From: Burkholderiales bacterium
GTDB taxonomy: Bacteria > Pseudomonadota > Gammaproteobacteria > Burkholderiales > JAEUOS01
Assembly: GCA_947473125.1 (NCBI GenBank)
Contig: CANJDH010000010.1
Location: forward strand, 1-64,000
DNA: 64,000 bases
Direction: 5' to 3'
Below the pieces are notes generated by a model. That model was not told where the DNA came from, did not search any database, and worked only from the letters and a program-made list of their open reading frames with translations. The position numbers and the translations under genes are program-made. Numbering within the stretch: position 1 is the first letter of the stretch; every line of letters begins with the position of its first letter. This document shows, one piece after another, positions 35,725 to 46,300 of the stretch.

Positions 35725-38700
35725 TCACGGCAACACCTTCATTTTCGCGTTCGGCGTGACGCCGAACATCTCGGGCGCATACATCGCCTCGACGCGCGTC
35801 GGCGGCAGCGAGAATTCGCCATCCTGGTTCAGGCGCACGGTGTACTCGACCATCCACTTGCCCTTGGGCGCGTATTCGTAGTACGCGCGGAACGCCTCGA
35901 AGCTGCGCTCCTCGTAGGCCGGCCAGGCATCACCGGCCTTGCGTTCGCCGGCTTGCGCCACTTCCGAATCACGCGCCAGGCCAGCGCCGAGGATAGTGGC
36001 CCCGGCGGGGATCGGATCGGCCACCACTACCCAGGTCATGTCGGCCGACGAATCGACTTCAAGTCGGATGCGCAGCACGTCGCCGCGTGTGAACGCGCCT
36101 TTGCTCTTTTGCTCGATCGGCGTGACCGTCTTGTTGATGCGATAGCCCGCCGCAAATGGCGCTTTCAGGGGAATCGCCGCAAGGCTCTGGATCGTCAGCC
36201 AAGGCTTGCCGGCGCCCTCGTGGATCGCCTTGAGGCTGCCTTCGGCCCGGGGCCAGGGCAGATTGAGCGCACCACCTTGCAGTTGGCTCGCCCAGGCAAG
36301 CGACTGCGTCGCCTTGGCTTCGCCTTTTTCTTCCGTCACGGCGCGCGTCGTGCCGCCGACTTTTTCACTTTCGAATTTTGCGGCAAATTTATCCAGCGCC
36401 AGGCCACCCCACAGGTTGGCCGTGGTGGTGTGCCATGCACCCTTGTGCTGCCGGGCGACGAGGCCACTGACCAGCCGCGGCATGTCGTCACGCCAGCCCG
36501 GGCGATCGACCACCGCCGCAATCAGCCGCGCCGCGTTGACGTCGCCGCCAACCATCAGCCACCACCAGTAATCCTCGCGCTCAGTCGAGAACACCATTTT
36601 CGTGCCTTGCATTGACAGACGCGCGCGCAACACCTGCTCGGCCGTGGCGAGGTGCTCGTCGCGCTTCGGGATGCCTTGCACGCGCTGCAGGATCGACAGC
36701 CAGTCGATCACCGCGTGGGTCGGCCACAGGTTCGGCTGCAGCGTGATCGATTCGGTCAACTTTGCTGTCGCCCTGCCGGTGCGCGAGAGGGCTTCGATCG
36801 CGCTGATCTTGCGTACGTCGAGGTCCTTGGTCGGCGACCAGAAGTTGCGCTGGATGCGGCCTTCGACAAACGCCACCAGGGCGCCCTCCATGCGCTCGCG
36901 CGCGTTGTCGGGGATCGCGTAGCCCGCCTCGTGCGTGACCGCGAGTACATAGGCGGTCAGCGTGTCACTGCCGCGCGAGCCCGGGAAATACGCGGCCAGG
37001 CCGTCCTCATCCAGATAATTGGGAATCGAGTCGGCGACCGTCTGCCACAAGGCCTTGTCACGCAGGCCGATCGACTTGGAAGTCTTTTGTTCGAGACAGA
37101 TAAACGGGTAGGTTTCGAAGTAGCGGCGTACGCCGTCGAGCGAACCGGAGAGCTTGGGTTGCAGCGCCACGCGCAGGCTGCCGCGTACCGTTGCGCCGTC
37201 CCTGATGGCGTCGGCAGGCGGTGCCACCGGCATTGCGAAGCTCTTGTCGAGCTGCAGCAGGGTGGCTTGCTGCACCGTGATCGGGATCGCCGGCACCACT
37301 TTTTGCGAAGTCTTCATCGCATCACGCGCCGGTTTGCCCGAGGCTTTCTCGATTGCCTCGATGGTCCATGCAAGTCCGGTTGCATTGGCCGGCACCGTGA
37401 CCGGCCAGAACACTTCCTGCGCCGCGCCCGGGGCCAGACTCGCCTCCTGCACCTGCGGCTGAGATTCGAGCCCCTCGACCTTCGCATTGACCGCAACCTT
37501 CATCGGCCGATTGGTGGTATTGCGCACTGTCACGCCGGCGCGAAACTGGTCGCCCTCGCGCACCAGCGGCGGCAGGCCGGGGAGGATCTGCAGATCCTTG
37601 GTCGCGCGCACGGTCACATTGCCGGTGCCGAAGAAGCCCTGCTCGCTGTCGGCCACGGCAACGATCTTGAAACTGGTCAGCGCGTCATTGAGCGGCACGT
37701 CGATGATGGCTTCACCCTTGTCGTCGAGCGTGACATCGGGTTTCCACACCAGCAACGTGTCGAACAGCTCGCGGTTCGATGCGCGTCCGCCACCACCACC
37801 GGGCGGCAGGGCCTTCTTGCCGAAATGGCGCCGGCCGATCACCTGCATCTGCGCGGTCGCGGTCTCGACAAAATAGCTGCGCCGCTTGACCATCGCATCA
37901 AGAATGTTCCAGCTGGTGTTGGGCGTCAGTTCGAGCAAGGCCTGGTCGACAGCCGCCAGCGCCACTTCGGTCCCTTTGGGCGCAGCCTTGCCGTCCGGCC
38001 CTTTGACGCTGATCTTCACCCTCGCTGTTTCGCGCGTCTGGTACACCGGCTTGTCGGCGCTGACGTTCACTTTCAGCTCATACGCTGCCGTGCCCACCTG
38101 CACTTCGGCGATGCCGAACTTGAACGCCGGTTTGGCCAGGTCCACCAGTGCGGTCGCCTCGCCCTTGTTGTAGAGGTCGACCCACTCCTTGCGCTCGTTC
38201 CACCAGTCAAGCGGCGCACGCCAGCCCCATTGCAGGAACGAATACCAGGGCACATCGCGCACCCGGCCGCGCACCGCCAGCACCGAAATGAAGGCGTTGG
38301 GCGCATAACCGGCTTTGATCGGCACGGAGATGACCGGGTCCTTTCCCGACACCGGCACCACCAGGGTCTCGATCACGCCCTCGCGTTCAACCGCGACCCA
38401 GGCCGTGGCGCTGCGGAACGGCATGCGCACCTGGAACTTGGCCGTATCACCCGGGTTGTAGCGCTTTTTCTCGGGCAGGACATCCATGCGGTCGGCGTTC
38501 TCGCCGCCAAACCACCACTCGCCGCCCGACACCCAGATCGAGCTCGATGCGCGCGACACGTTGCCGCCGGCGTCTTCCGCCTGCGCCGTGAGCAGCACGT
38601 TGCCTGATTCACCCAGAGTGGCTTCACACAACATCAGGCCGCGCGCATCGCTTTTGCCGCTGCAGACGGTGCCGAGGTCCTTTTCGGAGGTGGTGTTGTC

Positions 38701-41511
38701 GTAACTGTAAAAACCGCCGACGGTGCGCTTGCGCGTCGACACCGTGGTCTTGAGCGCGCCGGTCACCTTGACCGGCGCATCCGCCCGGGGCTTGCCGGCA
38801 AGATCGAGCACCAGCACCTGCAGGTGCGCAACCTTCCTGACCTGCACCCAGCTCTCGGACTTGATGCCGGCGATCACGGCAGCCGGCCACAAGGTGGTCG
38901 ACCCGCGCAAGGTTTGCTCCTCGCCGTTCGGGTCGCGATAGGTCATCTCGGTGAGCAGCTCGCGTGGGCGATCTGCCTTCGGCAGATTCTTGACGACATA
39001 GCGGGCGGTGCCGTCGTTGCCCAGCCTGAGCTGATTTTTGTCGGCAACCAGTTTGTCCGCGTCCGCCGCGGCGTCGCCGTGGTCGTTGGCGAGCCCGAAA
39101 GAAAATTCCTCATAGTCCGCAAAGCTGACGTATCGATTGCGCAACACCGCCGTCATCTTCACCGCGTGTCCAGGTGCCGGGCCGCCTGACAGATAGGAAA
39201 GCGCCAGGTTGAACGGCACCTCGGTCGCCTTGACCTGCGGCTCCTTCGGCGGCGTAACGGCGCCCTGCATGACCGGCAGGCGAAATTCGGCCACCCGAAA
39301 GCTGCCGGTCTGCATGGTCCAGGTATAGCCGTTGTTGCGCCGGCCACTGGCGCCGCCGGCGCGATACGCCAGGGTAACGCTGTACTCGCCAAGCTTGGCA
39401 TCGGACGGGATTTTCCAGGCATTGGCCGCCGAGCCGCGTGCGCCGAAACCAAGCGGCACCTGATAGTCGGTGCCGCTGCCCAGATGGGTGATGGTCAGGG
39501 CGTTGGGCATCTGCTCCGGCGACACCGGCGCAAAACCCTGCAGGGTTTCGTTGCGTACGTAATGCTTCATCGAGACGGTTTCGCCGGCGCGAAACAGCGG
39601 GCGGTCGAACACCGTATGCGCCGCCACGGTCGATTCGCCGCCGTATCCCTGATTGACGTTGAAGCGCCACGGCTCGATGCCGTTCTGCCAATCGGACAGG
39701 GTGAACGACAGGTCGCCTCCCTTGCGTGCCGAAACAAAATAGGCCGGGGCGCCGTTGCCGCAGGTGCTCTCGCGACGCAGGGTCTGTTTGACCAGCACTT
39801 CGCCGTTGGCGTCTGTTTTGCCTGCCCACACCTGGTTCGCGGCGCAATCGGAGATGCGCACGACGGCATCTGCCACCGGCTTTGCCGCGTCCAGCGAGGT
39901 TACCCACACGGCGCTGACATCGCGCCCCATCTTGAAATGCACCGCCATGTTGGTCACCAGGGCGCCGGCACGCACATACATCGGTTTGGGCTTGGCCAGG
40001 AGCGCTGCGCCGAGGCGTTCGCTTTCAAGTTCTACGATGTGCAAGCCGGGCTCCGGCAGGGGAATGCCGACCACCTCGAAGGCCTTGCCGCCGCCGGGAA
40101 CCGGCAAGGTCGCACTCTTCGCGTTTTTCTCGCCTTTCAGAAAGGGCAGCTCGCGCGTCTTGAACTCATCGCTGGTTGACTGGCGCAGGCGCGCCAGCCA
40201 GGCCATGATCTGGGTGTCGTCGGTGATGCGCACCGTGCTCATGGGCGCGCCACGTTGAGACACTTGCGGCGCTGCCGCTCCGGGTATTGTCGCTCGCGGC
40301 GCTGCCGCTCCCGCAGCCGCGTTCGCGATGCCATCGCTGGCCTTGACCGTTACGGTCGATTGTTTTAACTGCGGCTCGACATTGCGGATCGTTACCGGCA
40401 GCACCGGCTGGGCCAGTTCGATGATGCCGAAGTTGGCGGCAAACTTGGCCAGCGGCGTGCCCTCGCCGGTGCGGCTTTTAAGCGGGAAGCTTGAGGCGTT
40501 GACCGGGATGCGCCCGGTGTCGTCAACGAATTTTGCCGGCAGGGCAATGGTCAGTTCCGCACTTTCGGGAAACGGGCCGCTGAACGTGACGCGGCTCACC
40601 GCCGCATCCTGGTCGTCCTGGGTCCACGCCGGCTTTTTCTCTCCCTCCGGCGTCCTGATGCGAATCGCGTCGGCGACGCCGCGCGACACCGTGCTCGAAA
40701 ACTCGAGGCTCATGGCCTGGTACGGCGAGCACGGCGCATTGGCATTGTCGCGCGCACAGGTGAAGCTCACCTTGAACTCGGGGCGCACCTTGAACTTGAG
40801 CGGCTGGTCGAGGCTGGTGGCGACGCGCTGCTTCACATCAGCCGCGTTGGTCATGATGCCGCGCCCCCAGATGAGGGTGACATTGGCGCCGGCCGGCAGG
40901 CGCTGTTTGCACTTGAGCAGAAGCAGCTTGTCGTCGGCCGCATCGGCATCGCGCTTGAGCGCCTTGAAAAAATCTGTGCGCTCCCAGGCGCCGACGATGG
41001 CGACGGGAATGCGCTCGCCGATACCTTCGGCGACGCACCAGGCTTTCTCGATGACGCTCGCCTCGTTGGCGGGGCCGTTGAGTCGCAGGATGAAGGTTTG
41101 CTCTTCATCAATCGACTCGCTGCCCTGGTAGGGCTGCGACGATAGCACTGCCGGCCCGCCCGTGGAAAACGCGAACTGCAGGGTGCCTGCCATGGCGGCG
41201 CCCGACAGGGCCTTGACCTCGGGCTTGAGCTTGAAACCGCAGCGGATGCCGGGCGGCAGGTCGCGCTTGAAATCGAACACCCAGGCGCGACTGTCGAGCC
41301 AGCGGCCCTGGCCGGTTTCACTGCAGTCGATCGCGAAGGGCGTGGGCGCCTTGGGGTCGCCAAACTTGACCATGTCTTCCGAGAAGCGCACCGCCACCTG
41401 GCGCACCGAGCGGATATCACCCTGTGGCGAGAATTTCTCGATCGTCGCCGCGTGCGCTCCCGTTTGCACCGCCAACCCCAGCACCACCCCCATCAACACA
41501 TCGCGCCACAT
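35725..41511 (-). CDS. Bacterial alpha-2-macroglobulin (protease inhibitor)
   Basis: This 1928-residue periplasmic protein has signal peptide MWRDVLMGVVLGLAVQTGAH followed by A-A and no lipobox Cys, so it should be soluble, unlike the lipoprotein YfhM of E. coli. The MG domains are followed by a bait region near WKPDVTLDDKGEAIIDVPLND, and the thioester motif CLEQ at 1472-1475 (PFICLEQKTSKSIG) is intact. The family traps attacking proteases through the Cys-Gln thioester after bait cleavage and is thought to guard the periplasm when the wall is breached. The pbpC gene follows directly and is the usual wall-repair partner. The protein is longer than the roughly 1650 residues of E. coli YfhM. Confidence 0.93.
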   Translation of the reverse strand: MWRDVLMGVVLGLAVQTGAHAATIEKFSPQGDIRSVRQVAVRFSEDMVKFGDPKAPTPFAIDCSETGQGRWLDSRAWVFDFKRDLPPGIRCGFKLKPEVKALSGAAMAGTLQFAFSTGGPAVLSSQPYQGSESIDEEQTFILRLNGPANEASVIEKAWCVAEGIGERIPVAIVGAWERTDFFKALKRDADAADDKLLLLKCKQRLPAGANVTLIWGRGIMTNAADVKQRVATSLDQPLKFKVRPEFKVSFTCARDNANAPCSPYQAMSLEFSSTVSRGVADAIRIRTPEGEKKPAWTQDDQDAAVSRVTFSGPFPESAELTIALPAKFVDDTGRIPVNASSFPLKSRTGEGTPLAKFAANFGIIELAQPVLPVTIRNVEPQLKQSTVTVKASDGIANAAAGAAAPRATIPGAAAPQVSQRGAPMSTVRITDDTQIMAWLARLRQSTSDEFKTRELPFLKGEKNAKSATLPVPGGGKAFEVVGIPLPEPGLHIVELESERLGAALLAKPKPMYVRAGALVTNMAVHFKMGRDVSAVWVTSLDAAKPVADAVVRISDCAANQVWAGKTDANGEVLVKQTLRRESTCGNGAPAYFVSARKGGDLSFTLSDWQNGIEPWRFNVNQGYGGESTVAAHTVFDRPLFRAGETVSMKHYVRNETLQGFAPVSPEQMPNALTITHLGSGTDYQVPLGFGARGSAANAWKIPSDAKLGEYSVTLAYRAGGASGRRNNGYTWTMQTGSFRVAEFRLPVMQGAVTPPKEPQVKATEVPFNLALSYLSGGPAPGHAVKMTAVLRNRYVSFADYEEFSFGLANDHGDAAADADKLVADKNQLRLGNDGTARYVVKNLPKADRPRELLTEMTYRDPNGEEQTLRGSTTLWPAAVIAGIKSESWVQVRKVAHLQVLVLDLAGKPRADAPVKVTGALKTTVSTRKRTVGGFYSYDNTTSEKDLGTVCSGKSDARGLMLCEATLGESGNVLLTAQAEDAGGNVSRASSSIWVSGGEWWFGGENADRMDVLPEKKRYNPGDTAKFQVRMPFRSATAWVAVEREGVIETLVVPVSGKDPVISVPIKAGYAPNAFISVLAVRGRVRDVPWYSFLQWGWRAPLDWWNERKEWVDLYNKGEATALVDLAKPAFKFGIAEVQVGTAAYELKVNVSADKPVYQTRETARVKISVKGPDGKAAPKGTEVALAAVDQALLELTPNTSWNILDAMVKRRSYFVETATAQMQVIGRRHFGKKALPPGGGGGRASNRELFDTLLVWKPDVTLDDKGEAIIDVPLNDALTSFKIVAVADSEQGFFGTGNVTVRATKDLQILPGLPPLVREGDQFRAGVTVRNTTNRPMKVAVNAKVEGLESQPQVQEASLAPGAAQEVFWPVTVPANATGLAWTIEAIEKASGKPARDAMKTSQKVVPAIPITVQQATLLQLDKSFAMPVAPPADAIRDGATVRGSLRVALQPKLSGSLDGVRRYFETYPFICLEQKTSKSIGLRDKALWQTVADSIPNYLDEDGLAAYFPGSRGSDTLTAYVLAVTHEAGYAIPDNARERMEGALVAFVEGRIQRNFWSPTKDLDVRKISAIEALSRTGRATAKLTESITLQPNLWPTHAVIDWLSILQRVQGIPKRDEHLATAEQVLRARLSMQGTKMVFSTEREDYWWWLMVGGDVNAARLIAAVVDRPGWRDDMPRLVSGLVARQHKGAWHTTTANLWGGLALDKFAAKFESEKVGGTTRAVTEEKGEAKATQSLAWASQLQGGALNLPWPRAEGSLKAIHEGAGKPWLTIQSLAAIPLKAPFAAGYRINKTVTPIEQKSKGAFTRGDVLRIRLEVDSSADMTWVVVADPIPAGATILGAGLARDSEVAQAGERKAGDAWPAYEERSFEAFRAYYEYAPKGKWMVEYTVRLNQDGEFSLPPTRVEAMYAPEMFGVTPNAKMKVLP

Positions 41512-41880
41512 ATTCGATCACCCCAATTGAGCCGGTCCGTCACCCGCTGCATCTGTGATGCTGTGCGCACAAGCTGTGCAACCCCTGCTCATACACTGAC
41601 TTTGCGGTGCCCGATTATGGCCAAATTCGGTGACGAGCCTCATTGCGCCGAAAAATCTTCACCGCGCCAGTCTTGAACCATGCACCGGCCTAAAACCATT
41701 GGTACACAAGGCTTCCGGGCCGCATGGCTCCAAGATGCTCATGGATAGGGCCTCTTCGGGCAGGTGGCTTCAAGACTATCTGTCGAACCCGGTAATCAGA
41801 TGGGCTCGTGCAATAGATAAATTGGGCTTTACTGGGAGATAAAAACCGCATAATGTCGCAAAACCTTCCCAGAGGAAAGC
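41512..41880. other. Intergenic region upstream of the broken methyltransferase gene
   Basis: No gene is supported in these 369 bases. They hold the leader of the minus-strand macroglobulin gene, one dispersed repeat (41688-41720) and, close to 41881, a possible -10 element CATAAT (41849-41854) and a good ribosome-binding site AGAGGAAAG before the methyltransferase ATG. Confidence 0.5.
41688..41720 (+). repeat. Dispersed repeat family member in the spacer before dcm fragment
   Basis: It reads CCTAAAACCATTGGTACACA followed by AGGCTTCCGGG. The right half matches the minus-strand copies at 11051 and 57339. Confidence 0.55.
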
Positions 41881-42444
41881 ATGGCAACCGTCCTTCATAC
41901 CCAAGATCCGGCCGCTGTCGAGGCGCTGCATAACTACCTCGCGCGCAAGCGCTTCACCCAGGCCCAAATCGCCGAATACCTGAAGGTTGATTCGCGCACC
42001 GTGCAGCGCTGGAACGCACGACAAAGCGAACCTCCGGTTTATCTCGCGGCGGCATTGAGGCAAATGCTTTTCCCGATTGCGCCGGACACGCGCGACGCCG
42101 AATTCACCTTCATCGATTTGTTCGCCGGCATCGGCGGCATTCGTCTGGGCTTCGAGGCGTCAGGCGGCAAATGCGTGTTCACCAGCGAGTGGGACGCCAA
42201 TGCGCAAAAAACCTACGCGGCCAATTTCCCCGACGGCCACGCGATTCAGGGCGACATCACCCAGATCGATGCGCACACCGTGCCGGATCATGACGTGCTG
42301 CTGGCAGGCTTTCCCTGCCAGCCGTTTTCGATTGCCGGTGTGTCGAAGAAGAATTCACTCGGTCGCGATCACGGATTCCCCGGTGACACTTACTCACCGG
42401 CACGCTGCCGCGCGTCGTTGATCACCACATCACTCAAAAAATAG
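41881..42444 (+). pseudogene. DNA (cytosine-5) methyltransferase, 3' truncated
   Basis: The 187-codon frame starts [20 protein letters not shown] with a helix-turn-helix region ([20 protein letters not shown]), as in Dcm-like enzymes. Then come the SAM-binding motif [23 protein letters not shown] and the catalytic motif [22 protein letters not shown], including the active Cys. Similarity ends at about 42378 (SLGRDHGF). The rest ([10 protein letters not shown] and onward) is only the complement of the neighbouring toxin gene. Motifs VI-X and the target-recognition domain are missing, so the product cannot methylate. The 3' part was not found elsewhere in the window. Confidence 0.88.
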
Positions 42445-42920
42445 CCGGCTGCGGACAACTCGGCAAGCACCGGCAACACGGCTTTGAGATAGCCGAGTTC
42501 TTTGGCCGCGCACAAGACGCCTGCAGTCCCCATGTATTGAATACCCAAACGCTGTGCCTCCCGGCGGCCCAACCGTTCGTCCATCAGCAACAGCGTACCG
42601 GGTACCTTGGCCGATGCAGCCAGACAACTGGCTTCACCGGCATCGAGAATCCGATTCTCCGGCGCTTTTGTCGCGTCCGGCGGCAGGCGCACCAGCCAGC
42701 CCGATGTAATCGCAGCGTCAAGCGCCGCTGCGCCTGGCGCAGCCGTGCCGAGCCGGAGTTCACCGGCCACCACAGAGGTAAACCCGACCCGGCCAAACAC
42801 ACGTTTCAATAGTCCAAGGCGCTTGACCTTCGCCAACGCAATCAGCGGGCCGGCATCGGCTATGACCGGGGGCAGCGCTACTTGCGCTTTTTGACGCGGT
42901 CTTTGGTGCGCTTGAGCCAT
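42390..42920 (-). CDS. DUF3368 PIN-domain protein, probable toxin
   Basis: This 176-residue protein has a [20 protein letters not shown] start (the first PIN Asp), [14 protein letters not shown] with the central acidic pair, and [27 protein letters not shown] with the later Asp, typical of the DUF3368 (COG2405) PIN group of RNase toxins. The ATG at 42920 overlaps the end of the upstream antitoxin gene by 43 bases; no better start codon is seen after the antitoxin stop. Its 3' end coincides with the break in the methyltransferase gene. Family members are predicted toxins partnered with UPF0175 antitoxins, which is the arrangement here. Confidence 0.85.
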   Translation of the reverse strand: MAQAHQRPRQKAQVALPPVIADAGPLIALAKVKRLGLLKRVFGRVGFTSVVAGELRLGTAAPGAAALDAAITSGWLVRLPPDATKAPENRILDAGEASCLAASAKVPGTLLLMDERLGRREAQRLGIQYMGTAGVLCAAKELGYLKAVLPVLAELSAAGYFLSDVVINDARQRAGE

Positions 42921-43246
42921 GCGTGAATCACATCGGTATCGTGCGCCACATCGCTGGCATTGCCGTCGAGCGGAATGCCAAGCCGGGAAAGCGTTTCAAA
43001 CATGTCTGCGCGGGATACACCGGCGATGCGCGCAGCGGTGCCGGTGGTGATCACGCCGTCGCGAAACAGCGACGCGGCCAGCGCAATGCGCAAGCGATTC
43101 ACATCGGGCACGCGCAAATGCGCCAACCCCACCAGCAACGCTTCGGGCGCATCACGGTTGGTGACAACCACGAACTCACCTTCGCGCGCGTGCTTGAGCG
43201 CACCGGACGGATTGTTCTTCAATTCACGGACAGAAACGCTTTCCAT
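42878..43246 (-). CDS. Phd-like N terminus fused to UPF0175 domain, probable antitoxin
   Basis: This 122-residue protein has two recognisable halves. Residues 1-40 (MESVSVRELKNNPSGALKHA, then REGEFVVVTNRDAPEALLVG) look like the Phd/YefM DNA-binding fold. Residues 48-105 (NRLRIALAASLFRDGVITTG, TAARIAGVSRADMFETLSRLGIPLD) match UPF0175 (COG2886), the normal partner of DUF3368 toxins. The basic tail [11 protein letters not shown] closes the protein. It lies first in the pair and overlaps the toxin gene. A combined architecture like this would autorepress through the Phd part; that is inference. Confidence 0.82.
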   Translation of the reverse strand: MESVSVRELKNNPSGALKHAREGEFVVVTNRDAPEALLVGLAHLRVPDVNRLRIALAASLFRDGVITTGTAARIAGVSRADMFETLSRLGIPLDGNASDVAHDTDVIHAWLKRTKDRVKKRK

Positions 43247-43311
43247 GATGGGGGCTCAATATGCAGGAACAAGATGCAGGAACTATAGCAGATGATTGGC
43301 TTGCCGGCTTT

Positions 43312-46300
43312 TCAGGCCGCAGCAGGTTTCGTAATACGAAACCATGCTGCATAGGCCGCCGGCAAAAACAGCAACGTCAGCGCCGTCGCCACAGTCAAGC
43401 CGCCCATGATCGCAACCGCCATCGGGCCGAAGAACACCGAGCGGGTCAGCGGAATCATGGCGAGGATCGCCGCAAGCGCGGTGAGCACGATCGGGCGAAA
43501 GCGCCGCACCGTGGCATCGCAGATTGCGTCCCAGGGGTTGTGCCCGGCCTTGATGTCCTGCTCGATCTGGTCGATCAGGATCACGCTGTTGCGCATGATC
43601 ATGCCCGACAGCGCAATCGTGCCGAGCATCGCGACAAACCCGAACGGCTTGTTGAACAGCAGCAAGGCCGAGGTGACCCCGATCAGCCCGAGCGGCGCCG
43701 TCAACACCACCAGGATCATGCGCTGTATGCTTTGCAGCTGGATCATCAGCAGCGTGAGCATCACCAGCAGCATCAGCGGGAAACCCGCCGCCACCGACGC
43801 GCCGCCCTTGGCGCTCTCCTCAACCGCACCGCCGACCTCGATGCGGTAGCCGGGCGGCAAATCCCTCGACAGCTCGGCCAGTTTGGGCGCAAGCCGCGCC
43901 GTCACGGTGCCGGGTTGGATCTGGCCGTTGTAAATGTCGGCACGCACCGTGATGGTCGGCAGGCGGTCGCGGCGCCAGATGATGCCTTCCTCGAAATCGT
44001 AGGACACGCGCGCGATCTGGGTGATCGGAATGCTCTTGCCGGAACGCGTCGGCACCGACAGGTTCTGCAGTTGCGAAAGTTGGGTACGCTCGGCATCAGC
44101 GCCGCGCAGCAGCACTTCAACGAGGCGGTCGCGGTCACGCAGGAAGGTCACCGAGACGCCGTTGATCGAGGTTTGCAGGAAGTTGGCCAGGTCCTGGGTA
44201 CTCACGTTGAGCGCGCGCGCCTTGTCCTGGTCGATCTCGAACTTGATGACCTTGGAACGCTCGTTCCAGTCAAAGTTGACGTTGGACAGCGCAGTGTCGG
44301 CGCGCATCAGCGCGGCGACCTCCTCGGCCAGGGCGCGCACCCGCACCAGGTCTTCGCCGGCCACGCGAAACTGCACCGGGTAGCCGACCGGCGGGCCGTT
44401 CTCAAGCCGCAACACGCGACCGCGCAGGCCGGTGAACTCGGTGCCGTCGAGCATCTTGATCAGTTTGTCGCGCAACTGCTCGCGCGCAGCAAGGGTCTTC
44501 GCGGTAATCACGAACTGCGCAAAGCTGGGCGCCGGCAACTGCTGGTCCAGCGACAGGAAAAAGCGTGAACTGCCGGTGCCGACGTAGCTCACGTAGTTAA
44601 CGTACAGGTCCTTCTCCTTGTTGAGCAGCACTTCCATTTTCTTGACTTCGTGCTCGGTCGCCCAGTAGGACGAGCCTTCGGGCAGTTTCAGGTCCACCAG
44701 CACTTCAAGCCGGGTCGACGAGGGGAAGAACTGCTGCTGGACAAACTTGAAACCGAATACAGAGAGTGCAAACAGGGCCAGCGTGAGCACGATCACGGTC
44801 TTGCGCCAGGTAATGCACCATTCGACGACATCGCGAAAATGCGCATAAAAATTGCCGCCCCAGGTGGCCAGGTTGCGCACACCTGGCAGGCGCGTGAACC
44901 AGTTCGGCGCGGCCGCTGGCCTGCCATGGCCAGCCGGCGCATGCGCCGGCAGCAGGTGGTAGCCCAGATAGGGAATCACGATCACCGCCGCGACCCACGA
45001 GATCAGCAGTGCCAGCACCACCACCTGGAAGATCGACAGCGTGTATTCGCCGGTACCGGACTTCGCCGTGGCGATCGGCAGGAAGCCGGCTGCGGTAACC
45101 AGGGTGCCGGTGAGCATGGGGAACGCGGTGGAGGTATAGGCAAAGCTCGCTGCCTTGAAGCGATCCATGCCTTCTTCCATTTTGACCGCCATCATTTCCA
45201 CGGCAATGATGGCGTCGTCAACCAAGAGGCCCAGCGCCAGGATCAGGGCGCCGAGCGAAATCTTGTGCAGGCCGACGTTGAACACCTGCATGAACATGAA
45301 GGTCAGCGCCAGCACCAGCGGAATCGACAGCGCCACCACCAGCCCGGTGCGCATGCCAAGCGAGAGAAAACTCACCGCCAGCACGATCACCACCGCCTCG
45401 GCCACCGAACGCACGAAGTCGCTCACCGAATCACGCACCGCGCGCGGCTGGTCGTTGACGCGGTCAAGGTCGAGCCCGACCGGCAGGGTCTTTTCGATGC
45501 GGTCGAGCTCACGGTCAAGGTTTTTACCCAGCGCGATGATGTCGCCGCCCTTGCGCATCGACACGCCGATGCCGAGTGCTTCACGGCCCTGGAAGCGCAT
45601 CTTCGGCTGCGGCGGGTCGGTAAAGCCGCGCCGCACCACCGAAATGTCGCCAAGGCGGAAGGTACGGCCGTTGGCCCGTATCGGAATGTTCCTGACGTTT
45701 TCGGCAGACTCGAAATCACCCGATACGCGCAGGAAAATGCGCTCCGCCTGGGTGTCGAAGTTGCCCGCCGGCGTCATGATGTTCTGGGATTGCAGCGTCG
45801 CCAGGATCGTATTGATGTCGAGGCCCAGGTTGGCGATCTTGGTGTTGGCCAGCTCCACGAACAGTTTTTCGTCCTGCTCGCCGATCAACTCGACCTTGGC
45901 CACGTCGGGCAGGCGCAGCAACTCCTTCTTGATGCGCTCCGCCGCGTCCTTGACCTCGGCATAGCTGAAACCGTCGCCGGTAATCGCGTAGATGTTGCCG
46001 AAGGTGTCGCCGAATTCATCGTTGAAGGTCGGCCCGACAACACTTTGCGGCAGCTGGCCGCGGACATCGCCGATCTTCTTGCGGATCTGGTAAAAAATTT
46101 CCGGCATGCGGGCTGCCGGCTCGGAATCCTTGATCGCCACAAACACCAGCGATTCACCCGGGCGCGAAAAGCTGCGCACGAAATTGAGCTCGGGCATCTC
46201 CTGCAGTTTTTTCTCGACGCGCTCGGTCACCTGCTGTTCGACCTCGCGCGCGGTGGCGCCCGGCCATCCAGTGCGCACCGTCATGATCTTGAAGGTAAAC

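Noticed and set aside
36180-36215. Another possible dispersed-repeat copy (CAAGGCTTGCCGG) in the macroglobulin gene
   Set aside because: It shares only a short part of the core and codes GAGKPWLT, which is a plausible protein segment in its own right.
36652-38607. A 651-codon open frame on the plus strand
   Set aside because: It lies opposite the alpha-2-macroglobulin gene, which carries a signal peptide and CLEQ; the antisense frame has no features.
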